In this document: positions 24,214-36,000 of the stretch, piece after piece
Position numbering within the stretch: position 1 is the stretch's first letter
How the letters are laid out: each line of letters begins with the position of its first letter
NCBI GenBank assembly: GCA_934747765.1
Contig: CAKVGZ010000001.1
Span: forward strand, 62,001-126,000
Reading direction: 5' to 3'
Length of the DNA stretch: 64,000 nt
Source: an uncultured Clostridia bacterium
GTDB lineage: Bacteria; Bacillota; Clostridia; Christensenellales; UBA1242
Notes under the pieces: model-generated
The model's input: only the letters and a program-made list of their open reading frames with translations
What the model was told of the DNA's origin: nothing
The model's database searches: none
Program-made: the position numbers and the translations under genes

Positions 24214-25419
24214 ATGAAAAAAGATTTGTTTGAAGGAACAGAACAAACTCAAAAAGTTGTTGCAACAGCAAAAAAACATAATAATGTGTTTGGAAGAGCC
24301 CTTGCGTCCTTTGTCGCTGGTGTGGCAATTGTCACTTGCGTTATCTTTGCAGGGTGCAACAAGAAAGATAATAATAAAACCACAAATGGAATAACCCCTC
24401 CAACAACCCAACAAGGTGAACAAACAAGTGGAAACCAAGGCGGTCAAACTGGTGGAAATCAAGGCGGTCAACAAACAGGCGGAAACCAAGGCGGGCAAAC
24501 AGGCGGTGAACAAACAGGTGGAAATCAAGGCAGTCAAGAAAACCAAGGCGGAAATCAAGGTGGCGAAACCGGTGGAAACCAAGGTGGAAATCAAGGCGGT
24601 CAAGAAACAGGTGGAAACCAAGGCGGGCAAACTGGCGGTGAACAAACCGGCGGAAACCAAGGCGGGCAAGAAACTGGCGGAAATCAAGGTGGCGAAACTG
24701 GTGGCGAAACCAACCCAGAAAAACCAGCCGACAAAACCCCAGCAGAATACAAAGCAGAATGCGAACAAAAACTTGTTGATGCAGTTTCAAATGCATTGCA
24801 AACAAAATATAAGAGAAGTGGAAAAATAAGCAATGTTGAACTTGTTAAAATGAACTTAGAAAATGGGAAAATTTATGCTAGAGCAGTTCATACACAAGAT
24901 GGACTTTCGTCAGATTGTTTCTATGGATTGGAAAGCAATTTGGGAAATATCAGCAACAATTCTTACAAAGAAATTTCAAACAAATGCGACTCAATTTCGT
25001 TAAGCAACATTGAAAGAAGTTATAGTATTAAATCATTAATCAGTGAAGACAAATACAACGCACTTTGCAACTATGTTTTGGGCGAATACGATTTGCAAGA
25101 CAGCGAAATTCTTAATGTGACAAATTTTGTGAATAGAACAACTACTCTTACTGTTTTGTTCAATAACAAGATATATACTGTAAAAGCATTTACTCATTCA
25201 GCGCCATCAACTGATCAGGCTTCACATATAGACTATATGTTAAACAGTGAAACAAATGAAATTAGTTTAGTTTCACAAGAAAATTTCAAAGACTTTGACA
25301 ATATTGTCAGCGCAGAAGCAGGAATTTCGTCATATAAAATTAAACTTGGCGGAAAAACTTTGTTCTCAAAAACAAATGGAAACATTGTGTATAACAACGA
25401 TTTTGGAATGGGAATGTAA
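24214..25419 (+). CDS. Lipoprotein with Gly/Asn/Gln/Thr repeat region
   Basis: A 401-residue secreted protein of unknown function. A long basic N-region precedes a hydrophobic stretch and lipobox (VIFAGC, Cys48). Residues of about 66-170 consist of shuffled words such as GGNQGGQ, TGGEQTGG and NQGGE, a flexible spacer. A globular C-terminal domain of about 230 residues follows, with no family I recognise. I chose ATG 24214, 7 nt after AAGGAG; ATG 24151, after GGGGG, is in frame and would add 21 charged residues. Transcription comes from a consensus promoter, so expression may be high. A strong terminator follows. Confidence 0.75.
   Translation: MKKDLFEGTEQTQKVVATAKKHNNVFGRALASFVAGVAIVTCVIFAGCNKKDNNKTTNGITPPTTQQGEQTSGNQGGQTGGNQGGQQTGGNQGGQTGGEQTGGNQGSQENQGGNQGGETGGNQGGNQGGQETGGNQGGQTGGEQTGGNQGGQETGGNQGGETGGETNPEKPADKTPAEYKAECEQKLVDAVSNALQTKYKRSGKISNVELVKMNLENGKIYARAVHTQDGLSSDCFYGLESNLGNISNNSYKEISNKCDSISLSNIERSYSIKSLISEDKYNALCNYVLGEYDLQDSEILNVTNFVNRTTTLTVLFNNKIYTVKAFTHSAPSTDQASHIDYMLNSETNEISLVSQENFKDFDNIVSAEAGISSYKIKLGGKTLFSKTNGNIVYNNDFGMGM
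24415..24720 (+). repeat. Irregular minisatellite coding for G/N/Q/T repeats
   Basis: Units built from 9- to 24-bp blocks such as GGAAACCAAGGCGGGCAAAC recur about twelve times with synonymous codon changes (GGC, GGT, GGA). The repeat makes long false ORFs in other frames on both strands. Confidence 0.85.
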
Positions 25420-25423
25420 CACA

Positions 25424-25458
25424 AAAAAGGAAACAATGCAAATTGTTTTCTTTTTTTG
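25424..25458 (+). terminator. Terminator of the repeat lipoprotein gene
   Basis: AAAGGAAACAAT pairs with ATTGTTTTCTTT around GCAA, followed by a T-run. Confidence 0.85.
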
Positions 25459-25487
25459 TTGCTAAAAATTTTTATTGATGATATACT
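25459..25487 (+). promoter_or_regulatory. Promoter of the second lipoprotein gene, predicted leaderless
   Basis: TTGCTA (25459-25464), 17-bp spacer, TATACT (25482-25487), 7 nt before the ATG at 25495. The -35 box abuts the preceding terminator. Confidence 0.7.
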
Positions 25488-25494
25488 AAAAACG

Positions 25495-27462
25495 ATGAAA
25501 TATGCCAAAAACACAAAAAATATGACAATAACAAAAAGATTGCTTTGCCTTCTTTTGTGTTTTGTTATGGGCGTTATGTGCGTTCTTTTTTCAGGATGCA
25601 GTTTGGAAGACAATTTGGAGAACGAAAAACTGGACAAATCTTTCTTCGAAAATTATGTTGGCGGATTCAACACAGTCTATGCCTCCAGCCAATATGGAAC
25701 GCCTAGAAATATTACAGATAATTTGAACGACATGTTAGAATATGTAACACAAGGTTTGCTATATAATTATGGAAATATAGATAAAGGAGAGTATATAAAC
25801 GGTAAATATATAAATGAAAAATATGGTTATGGCAACTCTTTTCCAGACAGCATAAGAATGTTGGTGTATAGCGCAAATGGGAACGATAGTGGAGGCACAG
25901 TTACAAGCAATTTAGATATTTATTGGAAGTGGTTTATTAATCCATATTTACAAGGTGCTTATAGGGACTCTCTTCTTGGGAAAATGCGTGACGAAGATGA
26001 TAAATTAATATCTTATCAAGAATGGAAAGACGATGTTATTGCTAACAATTTATCTAACTACAGTTTCCCTCAATACATGGAAGATTTGTTTCGAATTGTT
26101 TTATATGAAATTATGCTGGGTTATACTCCAACGAAAATAAAAGTTGAGTTTGAAGAAAAGGTAGATTGTTATATTGTAGATAAATATGAAATTTGTGATA
26201 AATATGTTGTTAAAATTTCTGACAGTCCAAACAAAGAATTAATAAATACAGTCCTATATGGATATTTGAATTATGACAGCGGTCATAATGAAAGTCCAGA
26301 TTATACAGTAGGTAGAATAGAAAGAGAATCAATTAACGCATATATTAAACAACTCGCAGAGGAATACAAAAACAGCACGCTGTATAATGGCCTCACAAAG
26401 CAAAATGCAGATAAGTTGATAGATTACATTTTGAAAGAAATCATTGGCGAAACTGTGGTGAACTATGACTATAGCACATTTAGTAGTGCGCCAGTGAACT
26501 ACAGAAACTATGTTTCAACCATTGCCTATCTCATCTATTCGCAAACCTATGACGGCTCGGGGGATTTGTGGGAATATGAATATTCAAGTGGTTCGGTCAA
26601 ACTGTCATACAAGTTCACTCCCGCTCAGCGCGTGAAAGCAATGAGAGCATTGTTGCTGAAAGAAGACGGAGTTAACGTCGACACAGCTTTGAGCGGAAGC
26701 GACGAAAATGCAACAATAATCACCGAAGTTCAAGCGGGGTTCTCCGCAAAGCCAGCAACGTTTGTGAGATATTATGAAGGCGAAACATTTTTTGGTGACG
26801 ATGTTGAAGACCAATTTGCGGGCAGACCTTATGTGGAATATCAATCAATTGTCATCGACCCAGCCTACACTCTCGAAAACGCAAAAACACGCGGGTTGGA
26901 ACTTGAAGCGGGGTTCTGTTTCAATTTCATGACAAAAAACAAAAACCTTAAAATTGCCATGAAAGTGAGATATTTCATCTATGACAGTGCAACTGGAACA
27001 GGGCAGTTATACGAGTTCCAGTGCGACACAGTGAACTTCACGGACGGTGCCACAGTCTACAAAAACGCAAACGGCGAAACGTGTTACGAAAACGATTTCG
27101 AAGCCAGCATCGACACAGCCGAACTTGAAAAATACAATCCAAGTTTGGTGCGTCACGAGTCCACCGAGAACGACCCGGATGTGACCCATTTCACAGTTCC
27201 CTTTTTCGGCTCGTCGGAGATAATCCGCAGTGCATCGAAAAGCGAAGTTAGTTTGTCGGTGGCAAAAAACATCGCCAATCTCTACAAAGTTATTGAATCG
27301 GAAAAAGGTTATGGCGGACTGACCGTGCTTGACGAAAAGCGTGTGAAAACCTCGTTCTACGAAGTTGTTTTGGACGTCATCAAAAGTCCAGAAGACACCA
27401 ACACCGACTACAGGTTTTCGATGGTGCTTTCGAACACAGTTCTTTCTCCAGGAATCTGGTAA
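25495..27462 (+). CDS. Large lipoprotein of unknown function
   Basis: A 655-residue secreted lipoprotein. The N-terminus (MKYAKNTKNMTITKRLLCLL) leads into a hydrophobic stretch and a lipobox ending LFSGC. The remainder is rich in Tyr and Asp and shows no domain that I recognise. The ATG at 25495 has no Shine-Dalgarno; an upstream in-frame TTG at 25456 is inside the promoter. Base composition changes inside the gene: up to about 26390 it is AT-rich with many ATA and GTA codons, and after that it is clearly GC-richer. The gene sits between another lipoprotein and spoIIE, and a strong terminator follows. Confidence 0.75.
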   Translation: MKYAKNTKNMTITKRLLCLLLCFVMGVMCVLFSGCSLEDNLENEKLDKSFFENYVGGFNTVYASSQYGTPRNITDNLNDMLEYVTQGLLYNYGNIDKGEYINGKYINEKYGYGNSFPDSIRMLVYSANGNDSGGTVTSNLDIYWKWFINPYLQGAYRDSLLGKMRDEDDKLISYQEWKDDVIANNLSNYSFPQYMEDLFRIVLYEIMLGYTPTKIKVEFEEKVDCYIVDKYEICDKYVVKISDSPNKELINTVLYGYLNYDSGHNESPDYTVGRIERESINAYIKQLAEEYKNSTLYNGLTKQNADKLIDYILKEIIGETVVNYDYSTFSSAPVNYRNYVSTIAYLIYSQTYDGSGDLWEYEYSSGSVKLSYKFTPAQRVKAMRALLLKEDGVNVDTALSGSDENATIITEVQAGFSAKPATFVRYYEGETFFGDDVEDQFAGRPYVEYQSIVIDPAYTLENAKTRGLELEAGFCFNFMTKNKNLKIAMKVRYFIYDSATGTGQLYEFQCDTVNFTDGATVYKNANGETCYENDFEASIDTAELEKYNPSLVRHESTENDPDVTHFTVPFFGSSEIIRSASKSEVSLSVAKNIANLYKVIESEKGYGGLTVLDEKRVKTSFYEVVLDVIKSPEDTNTDYRFSMVLSNTVLSPGIW

Positions 27463-27465
27463 AAA

Positions 27466-27491
27466 AATCTTCCAAACGGAAGGTTTTTTTA
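27466..27491 (+). terminator. Terminator of the second lipoprotein gene
   Basis: AATCTTCC pairs with GGAAGGTT (one G-T) around AAAC, followed by T residues. Confidence 0.85.
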
Positions 27492-27525
27492 TTTCAACAA
27501 ACGACACAATTCAACAAATTTATCC

Positions 27526-27555
27526 TAGACGACTTTGAAAAAACAGATTTATACT
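27526..27555 (+). promoter_or_regulatory. Promoter of spoIIE, predicted leaderless
   Basis: TAGACG (27526-27531), 18-bp spacer, TATACT (27550-27555), 6 nt before the ATG at 27562. Confidence 0.6.
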
Positions 27556-27561
27556 ATTGTC

Positions 27562-29865
27562 ATGAAAAACAAAGTTAAAGAAAAAAACGAACTACTTTCA
27601 ACAATTCTAAAATACGTAATCTATTTTTTTGGGTTCTACATTCTGTCAAAAGCGAACATAAACGGAGTGATTCAACCGTTTTCATTCGGTTTGATTTTTG
27701 CCTTGATGTGGTGCGGAAACAACGTGTTAATTCTTGCTCCATCCTACGTTGTTGCAAGTTTTCTGGGAACATTTTCGCTCATCACACTCTACAATGCTCT
27801 TGGTGTTGCCATCATTCTGCTTCTTGTCTACGGCATCCACTACAAACTGAAAAAGCGCATGAAATATTGGCAAATTGGAATCTACGGTCTACTTTCGCAA
27901 GCGGTCACAATTGTTCTTTCAATTCTTGGCGGAGGCAATCCAATTTTTGTTTCAATTTCATTCATACTTGGCGAATTTTTCATGTTTGCGTGCATAAAGA
28001 TTTTCGAGGCAATCAAGGTCAAAGGTTTTGCCTACAAATTTTCGGTTGACGAAATGATTTGTGCGGGTGTGGTTTTGATGGCGCTTTCAAGCGGGCTTGG
28101 GGAATTTCAACTTGGCGACTTTTCTTTGATAAAACTTTTTGCAACCACAATAATTCTTCTTTCATCAACCATATTTTCTTCCAAAGTTGCAATTTTTTCC
28201 GCTGGAATCATGGGGCTTGGGGTGTTCCTAAATTCTTCCAGTCCAATTCTTCTTTCGGCGTTCATTCTTTGGGCGCTTGGAGTTTCATGTTTCCGAGGCA
28301 AGCACAAAATTTTCTCCGCCTTTGCCTTACTGATAATTGAAGCGGGGCTTGGCTGGTTTTTCAATCTCTACTATTCCTACACAATCATTTCCTATCTTCC
28401 TGTCATCATTGGCGCACTTATTTTCATTGTTCTTCCTCAAAAATTCATTGGCGAACTTTCAGGATTTTTCAACTGTCAACTGGAAGGAACTGCCATTCGT
28501 GACCTTGCCAACCGAAACAACGAATGTGTTTCTCGCAAGCTTGGAGAGTTATCTGAAATCTTCTCCGAAATGGACAACTCTTTTCGCGGAATGATAAAGG
28601 GCGGGCTTTCCAAGGACCAAGCAAAAGAAATGCTTTGCGGAGATCTCAAATCCAAGGTTTGCGAATCTTGCCCCGAAAAAAACAAGTGTCACAGAATGTA
28701 TGCGGACGAAACAAAGAAAGTTTTCCTCAGCATGGTGGATGCGGGTTTTGAGCGCGGAAAGGCAACCCTAATCGACGTCCCTCCATTTTTAACTTCTCGT
28801 TGCAACCGTGTGAACACTCTCATTTCAACCATCAACGAAACTTCATCACAATACAAGCAATATGCTTCACTTATGACCAATTTTGACTCCAGTCGAATTC
28901 TTGTTGCCGACCAACTTCAAGGTGTTTCAAAAATCATGCGATCACTTTCCGCCGACATCAAAAAACCAATCTCATTCGATTCATGGAAAGAAAAGAAAAT
29001 AACCGAATCTTTGGCCTATGCAAACATAACTTGTTCCGACGTTGTGGTGTACGACCAAGGCAAGTCCGACATTTTTGTGTCACTTATTGCCAAGAACGAC
29101 AAGTTGGACTACGACAAAATTGCCGACATTCTTTCAAAAGTGTGTTCCGGCAAACTTGCCTTTGACGGCGAAGCTCCTTCTGGCAGAAGCGGGTGGACAA
29201 CCTTAACCTTCAAAACCAGTCCAATCTACAACATTGTTTTTGGAACTGCAATGACCAAAAAAGCAACAAGCAAAGTCAGTGGCGATTCCTACTCCCTAAT
29301 AAAAATCGACAACGACAAATTTATGATGGCACTTTGCGATGGCATGGGCAGTGGAAAAAAAGCAGAGAAAACGTCCAATCTTGCAATGGGACTGATTGAA
29401 AATTTCTACAAAGCAGGCTTCGATAACGAAATCATCCTTTCATCTGCCAACAAACTTCTTTCTTTGTCGAACGACGAAATGTTCTCGGCTTTAGATTTGG
29501 CGGTCATTGACCTGAGGCAAGGCGTTGCCGACATGATAAAACTTGGCGCTCCAATTGGACTGATAAAACACAAATCTTCAACCGATTTTGTTGAAGGAAG
29601 TGCACTTCCTCTTGGCATAATCGACAGCGCTCAGCCAAACATAAAAAAACTTGTTCTCAGTGCCGGCGACTACATAATTCTTGCAACTGACGGAATCACC
29701 GATTCGTTTGTTTCAAACGAAGAATATTCAACTTTTGTCAACAATTTAACCGAATCAAATCCGCAAACAATGGCAGAAGAAATTTTGAAAAAAGCCCTTG
29801 AAAATTGCGGTGGATCGGCTGTGGACGACATGACAATCATCATTTCAAAAATTTTCAAAAATTAA
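27562..29865 (+). CDS. spoIIE: Stage II sporulation protein E (SpoIIE phosphatase)
   Basis: A 767-residue protein. The N-terminal half has about ten hydrophobic segments. The central region includes a Cys-containing stretch, CESCPEKNKCHRMY. The C-terminal PP2C-type phosphatase domain has ALCDGMGSGKKAEKTSNLA and IILATDGITDSF. SpoIIE dephosphorylates SpoIIAA-P at the polar septum, which activates sigma F, and it interacts with FtsZ. It is far from the spoIIA operon it controls. The ATG at 27562 lacks a Shine-Dalgarno and lies 6 nt after TATACT; an upstream TTG at 27535 is in frame. The gene is GC-richer than most of the window. Confidence 0.95.
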   Translation: MKNKVKEKNELLSTILKYVIYFFGFYILSKANINGVIQPFSFGLIFALMWCGNNVLILAPSYVVASFLGTFSLITLYNALGVAIILLLVYGIHYKLKKRMKYWQIGIYGLLSQAVTIVLSILGGGNPIFVSISFILGEFFMFACIKIFEAIKVKGFAYKFSVDEMICAGVVLMALSSGLGEFQLGDFSLIKLFATTIILLSSTIFSSKVAIFSAGIMGLGVFLNSSSPILLSAFILWALGVSCFRGKHKIFSAFALLIIEAGLGWFFNLYYSYTIISYLPVIIGALIFIVLPQKFIGELSGFFNCQLEGTAIRDLANRNNECVSRKLGELSEIFSEMDNSFRGMIKGGLSKDQAKEMLCGDLKSKVCESCPEKNKCHRMYADETKKVFLSMVDAGFERGKATLIDVPPFLTSRCNRVNTLISTINETSSQYKQYASLMTNFDSSRILVADQLQGVSKIMRSLSADIKKPISFDSWKEKKITESLAYANITCSDVVVYDQGKSDIFVSLIAKNDKLDYDKIADILSKVCSGKLAFDGEAPSGRSGWTTLTFKTSPIYNIVFGTAMTKKATSKVSGDSYSLIKIDNDKFMMALCDGMGSGKKAEKTSNLAMGLIENFYKAGFDNEIILSSANKLLSLSNDEMFSALDLAVIDLRQGVADMIKLGAPIGLIKHKSSTDFVEGSALPLGIIDSAQPNIKKLVLSAGDYIILATDGITDSFVSNEEYSTFVNNLTESNPQTMAEEILKKALENCGGSAVDDMTIIISKIFKN

Positions 29866-29896
29866 AACATTCCTTCCCAAGAATGTTTTATTTTTA
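29864..29896 (+). terminator. Terminator of spoIIE
   Basis: AAAACATTC pairs with GAATGTTTT around CTTCCCAA, followed by ATTTTTA. Confidence 0.8.
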
Positions 29897-30025
29897 TGTT
29901 CAATTTTTACATAAAAATGCGCTTTATATATAAAATATATATATTTTTAAAATAGAGTGATTTATTTGGAGAATTTTGGTGATTTATGTTAAAATCAGTC
30001 TGTAGTATAATTTGATGGGGGATTT

Positions 30026-33000
30026 ATGAAAGCTTCTTCAAAAAAACGCGTTTCAATAATTTCAGTTATTATTTCCATGCTAATTTTGCTTGGAACAATT
30101 TTATGTGTTGCATACATCCCAAAAGTTGAAAGTGTTCAGGCAGACCAATATAACTATGGCGACCTAAACGATGACGGATATTACACTTTAAACGGTGTGA
30201 CGTTTTATGCGGTCAAAGTTAAAAATGTAAATGGCAAAAAAGTTTCGGATATCACTGGCGAAAAATTCACCATTGGCACAACAGAATTCACTTTGATTGA
30301 TACTCGAACTAAAGTTAAGAAGGGGGAGGAGATAGTTGCTGATGTTGTTAATAACTCTTTCACAATTGACGGGGTCACTTACATCATCAATAAGGACGTC
30401 ATCTACGAAAAAAAATATTGGGCAGATTACGAAATTGTTAAAGATGCCAAAGGAAAACCTATCACAATAAAATTTGGCGAAACAGTTCTTGTTGGCGAAG
30501 ACGAATCGATTATGCTTTGCTTTGCAAGACAAACGGATGACGAAAGCGGGCTTGTTGTTGACAAAGATGGAAAAATAATTTCAAATCCAATCGATTTCCT
30601 TGGAGTTAATGTAAAAGTTAATGGCTTTGACGCAGGTGACGAAAAAGAAAACAGTCTTAACAAAAATGGCAAAGAAATAAAAGAATTTGCCTACATTATC
30701 GACCCAAACGGCATTGTGACAAAGGGTTTTGACATTGGCATCAACGCTGGAAACGAAGGAATTGTTGAGTTTTCAACAACAGATTATGAAGTGGGCAACA
30801 TTCTTCAATCCTACAGTTTCATGTTTTACGTTTTCAAAAATGGAACATATCACAGACAAGAAACTTTGGATGAAACTGCACCAGACGAAATTAAGGAACG
30901 TCCAAACACAGAAATTCACAACACCCTCTATGTAACCGATTCTTCAACTAGAATGAATTTCTTCTCAGAACATTTCTACAACTATTCTTCGCAAAATCTT
31001 CCATATTTGGAACTTGATATCAGCCGATATGACATTTCAATCACCAAATCAATTTATAGAACATCAACCACATATTCTTTCACAATCGACAATTCAGCAA
31101 ACAATTCTCAAACCACTGAGATGAACAAAAAAATCACAAAAATTGTTGAAAATGTTGGAGACAAAAAAGTCGTTCAAAGAATCGAACAACAACTTTCAAC
31201 AATGGACATCTACGCCAGAGGACTAAGAGTTGAAGTTGTTTCTGGAACAAAGATTCGAATTCACTTTGAAGACCTTGGAGTTTATTCAATTTCTTACACG
31301 GCAGTGTATTATGACGGTGACCAAAAAATAAATCTTGAAACTCTCAACACCGACAAACGCCAAGATTGCCTAACAATTTTTGGAACCGAATTAACATATC
31401 AAGATGCAATAAAAGGGCAAACTCCTTTTAGGAATGAAAAAAACACCGTTTATGCTGATGTCACAGGAATAATTAATTTTGGTGAGGGCATTTCTGGAAA
31501 CAACACTTTTGAACTTACTTTATCAAGCGACTTTGTTGTTGCAGGAACAAACCAACCTCCAATAAAAATTTTGTTTAACGCACCAGTTCAAACTGGAGAA
31601 AACGACTTTGTTGTCTATTACTCAACTGACGGGAAAAACTTTGGAAAAATAACAAATTATGCCTACACTTCAAACTTTGAAAGACCCGGCTATTACATTC
31701 TTCAAGTTAAAACAATATTTGAGGACTACAAAAAATGGGTTTCTGGAGTTTCTCAACTGCAAGATAAAGAAACAACTCAATATTATCTGTTCCAAATTAA
31801 GGAGCTTTCGTCAACAACCGACCTTTTTGTGCTTGACGAAAACGGAAACATCCCAACCGGAGAAAAACAACGTATTTACAACGGGACGTTTGTTAACAAT
31901 GGCGTGCAAATTATTGAATTTGAAGAAGCAAGCGAATTTGATTCACAAATCTATTTTGAATTAAAAATTAAAAGATTTGGACAAACATCAAACCAAACAA
32001 CAACTTTTGTTCTTCCAAATGAAAAAGCTTCAATGTTGACTGATGAACAAAAAAGTTTCCTTTTGAGTTATGGTCTTGAAAAATTTGACGGATGTTACAT
32101 CCTAAAACCAAGAAACAACGTGCAGGTTGACGGCGAATACTCGCTCACACTTAGATATGGAAAAGTTGGAAAAGAAACAACAACTTTCAAACTTGACACG
32201 GAACAAATTAGTGGGCTTTCAACATATTTCGTCGAAAGTGTCTACGGAAGTGACTATTACAGATATAATTTGCTGTCTAGTCAAGGCGAAATTGCTCTCA
32301 CAAATACAGATTTCACCATCATGTGGAACAACAAAAAGAGTGGTGCAAAAGTTAATGCAAAATTTGTTAGATTTGCGTTAACAGAAAAATTATTCAAATC
32401 TGATGACAACGACTACATTTTCAACACTTCATGGCTTGCAACAGATTTTGGGGTTGTTTTGAGTGATGCGAACCCAGAAACAATTTTCACTCGTGCAAAT
32501 TCTGTCACTGAAATAACATCAAGTTCTGTTTTGACGGCAAGCGGGCTTTATGTTTTCAAACTTGAAGATGAGGCAGGAAATGTTGGATATTACAGTGTAA
32601 TCTACGACACCACAACTCCAGTTGTGTTGCAAAGAGAAATGAACACTGGCAACCCATTCAAAAAAGTTGTGGGGGCAAACAATGTTTCAAAAGGAACAAC
32701 AATCTTCTTTGGCTCGCACAAAGCAATTCCATTCTATTTGAATGATCAAATGATCGATCAAACAAAACTTGCGTCATACACTGGCTCAAAAGCGGCTGAA
32801 TATTTCAATATCCTTTTAAGAAATTTAACAACCATCGACAAATCAAATGTTGTTTCAACAAATGAGGTTGGAGAATATTTCATCTCTGTTCCAATCACTT
32901 CTGTTTACGAAACAATTGGGAACACAACAAGGAAGTTGTCGGCAGAGGAAATTGCTCAAGGATATTATGACAGACTTATGCCAACAGACGAAAATGGACG

Positions 33001-36000
33001 AATGAAAGATGCATTGTATTCATATCAAATTTTTGATAAATCCAACACTTCAGTTAGAATGCCAACTTTGACTCACAAATTGCGTTTTAACACCGATTCG
33101 ACTGGGCTTTTAATCTACACAGAAAAAGATAATGTTTCGTCAGGAGTAGACATCTATAATTCTCAAACGAAGGAAGATTACACAGAAAGAACAAAATATT
33201 ACATTCCAACAACATCCGGCAATGTATATTTGTCTTGGGACAGCCTCAAACCAGAAGGATTTAATGCTTTTGTTGATGTGCTGAGTGGTGGTCTTGTTTG
33301 TGAATATTATGCACTTTTGTATGACAAAGACAAGCACACATATTATTACAGCGACACTCCAATCACCATCGATTTGAAACTTTCTTCCTTAACAGATGAA
33401 CAAATTCTGAAGGGTTACGATAAAGATAAATTTAACATCCAAATTCAAATTAACAACGTTGGCGGAAAAACTGCTGAAGGAAAATATATTATAACAAGAA
33501 AATATTCTCCAGTGTCCGGAACAGAACTTGGAGATATGGGAAATGACTTTGAAACAGTTAAAACAGTTTTCTTTGTTGACCGAAGCAACATTATTACTCC
33601 AAACAGCTCCGATAACGAAAGAAATGGATATTACACTTTCATAACCACTTTTGATGGCGGAGAAGAATCTAACAAAAATTTCTTTGAAGAACTTTTCAGA
33701 CAATCTCAATCTTCAGGGAACTACATTCTTCAAACAAATCAGCTTCCAATTGGATTCTACATTCCAAAAACAAAATATGGAACTTTCTATAAAGTTATAA
33801 ACAATGTTGTTTCTAGCGAAGTTGCAGACTTAAAGTATGTTGAAGAAAACAACAACTATTCATCAATCAGATATGTTGACCAAGTTTATTTCACAGGGCT
33901 AGACCGTGATGTTTCGGCAGGTCTTGGAACAGACTATTCACCATTTGAACTTAATGTTGTTTTAAAATCTCCTGAAACAACAGAAGTTAATGGCAGACTT
34001 GTTAATGTTTACTACTATTACACATTGTGTTCAGACACAGGTTTTTATATGATTTCTGGATATTCTTATGGCGAACTTGCACCTGGGCAGTCACCAATTG
34101 GAATTTCTAATCCACAAAGTTTTATCACAAACAATCCTATAAAAAATTCGGCTGAATATGCCGACGGAAATTATGAACTTCAAATTGGTGCAATAAGAAA
34201 TGTTGGGTTAAACTCTTATGACCAAAAATTTAAAATTATTATCAATGTCAAAAAAGACACCCCTGAATATGACATGAATGCTGAATATTCTGACCTTGAC
34301 AATATGGAAGAAAAAGAAATTCAATCTGATGGTAGCGTTTTCTATTCAAACACCAATGAATTTAAGTTCAAGTGGACAAACTCCACAAATGAATATCTTG
34401 CAAAAATTGACCTTTCGAAAATCCAAATTGGATATTACACATCCACAAATGGTGCAAGGCAAACAATTGTTCCTGCCTTCGACCAAAAAATCCTAGTTCA
34501 CGAGGGAACAAGATATTACACATTTAACGATGGAGTTGAAACAGAAGTAGAAGCAAGTGACATTAACAATCCTATATATGTTTTAAAAATTGAAAAAGTT
34601 GGTGATGAAATATCTTTCTCATACATTTGTCCAAGCGACACAACAAAAATTGTTGTTACAATGGCATTTGAAAAATATTCGTCCGACACAAAAAGGTTCT
34701 ACACGCCATATTATGGCTCGTCCTATCAGGCTGGTCGAACCATTGTAATCGACCGAAATGCGCCAACTTCCTCAATTTCGGATCTTGTTTCGAACGACAA
34801 AACAATTGAAGGAATTACGATTTCATCGATAAGAGAATCGAGCGATTCAAGATTCTCAAAGTCTAAAACAACTGGAACCTTTAAATATTACACATTCATA
34901 GCATCAAAAGATTATATATCTAATCTTTCAAAAACACTTGCTTCAAACAATCCAACTGAAACAAAAGTTTTCTATTTCAGAGAGTTCAATTCAAAATATT
35001 CTTCATCAAATCACGAAACTGGTCTTGCTTACGACAAAACATCTCGTGCGGACAATTTGTTCAGTGAATATTTTGCAGTTGCCAATGGTTGGACAAAGGT
35101 TACAGGGGAAATTGATGGAACTTTCTCAGGCTATTATGAAATTGTTGAACTTGACCTTGCTGGAAATCAAACAATCTATTCAATTTATATTGGAGAAAAT
35201 AGGGACCTTGAAGTTGCTCTTATTGGTGGAACCACAAATTATGAATTTAATGGCACACTGAAAATACAAAAAGAAAACGACATCATAAAGGCAACTTTGA
35301 GTAAAAAATCTAATCAACAATCTAATCAACAATCTAATGAAAAACCTGAAACATTCGAAAATGCTTCAATTTCAAACCCTGTAATATTGAGTGCTTATGA
35401 CAAAATTTTGATTAAGTATATTAAAGTGTCAGACGAAGACAATTACAAATATCTGAAATTGTCTATCGACGGAAAAACATATTTTATGACTCCTGATTCG
35501 TTCACCAAAATTTCTGCATCAGGAATAGAAATTGTTGCATGCACAAGTTTGTTTGACATTATGGGCGAAAAAGTTGAACTTGAAAACTTGCCATTGGAAG
35601 GTCAAGCAAATGCACACGTCATTAATTTCACCGACACCGTCAATTCCATTGATAATTCAGCAAGTTTGTATTCAATCAATGCAAAAGTTTCAAGCATAGA
35701 CGCAAGATTGACTGATAATGGCGGAGCAAAAGTGATTTCAGATGTTAAAATTGGTGAAAAATCTTCACAAAACATTTCACTTGTTGTAACAACTTCGCTT
35801 GATCCATCTCTCACAATTGATGTTTCGTCAATAAGAATTTTCAAAATTTCTTCAGATGGCTCATCATACGAATGCTATAAAGTTGCGGACAGCAAAAATG
35901 AAATCAAAATTGATAAAACCGAGTCTTCAACTTCAATAATCAAATATTTCTATATTGAAGCAGACGAAACTTTTGTTCAATCAACTTTCTATGTATTATT

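Noticed and set aside
23839..24829. Long ORFs on both strands across the G/N/Q/T repeat (for example 23839-24768 minus and 24416-24829 plus)
   Set aside because: They arise because the repeat has no stops in several frames. They lack ribosome sites, and the minus-strand ones run over hup and its terminator.
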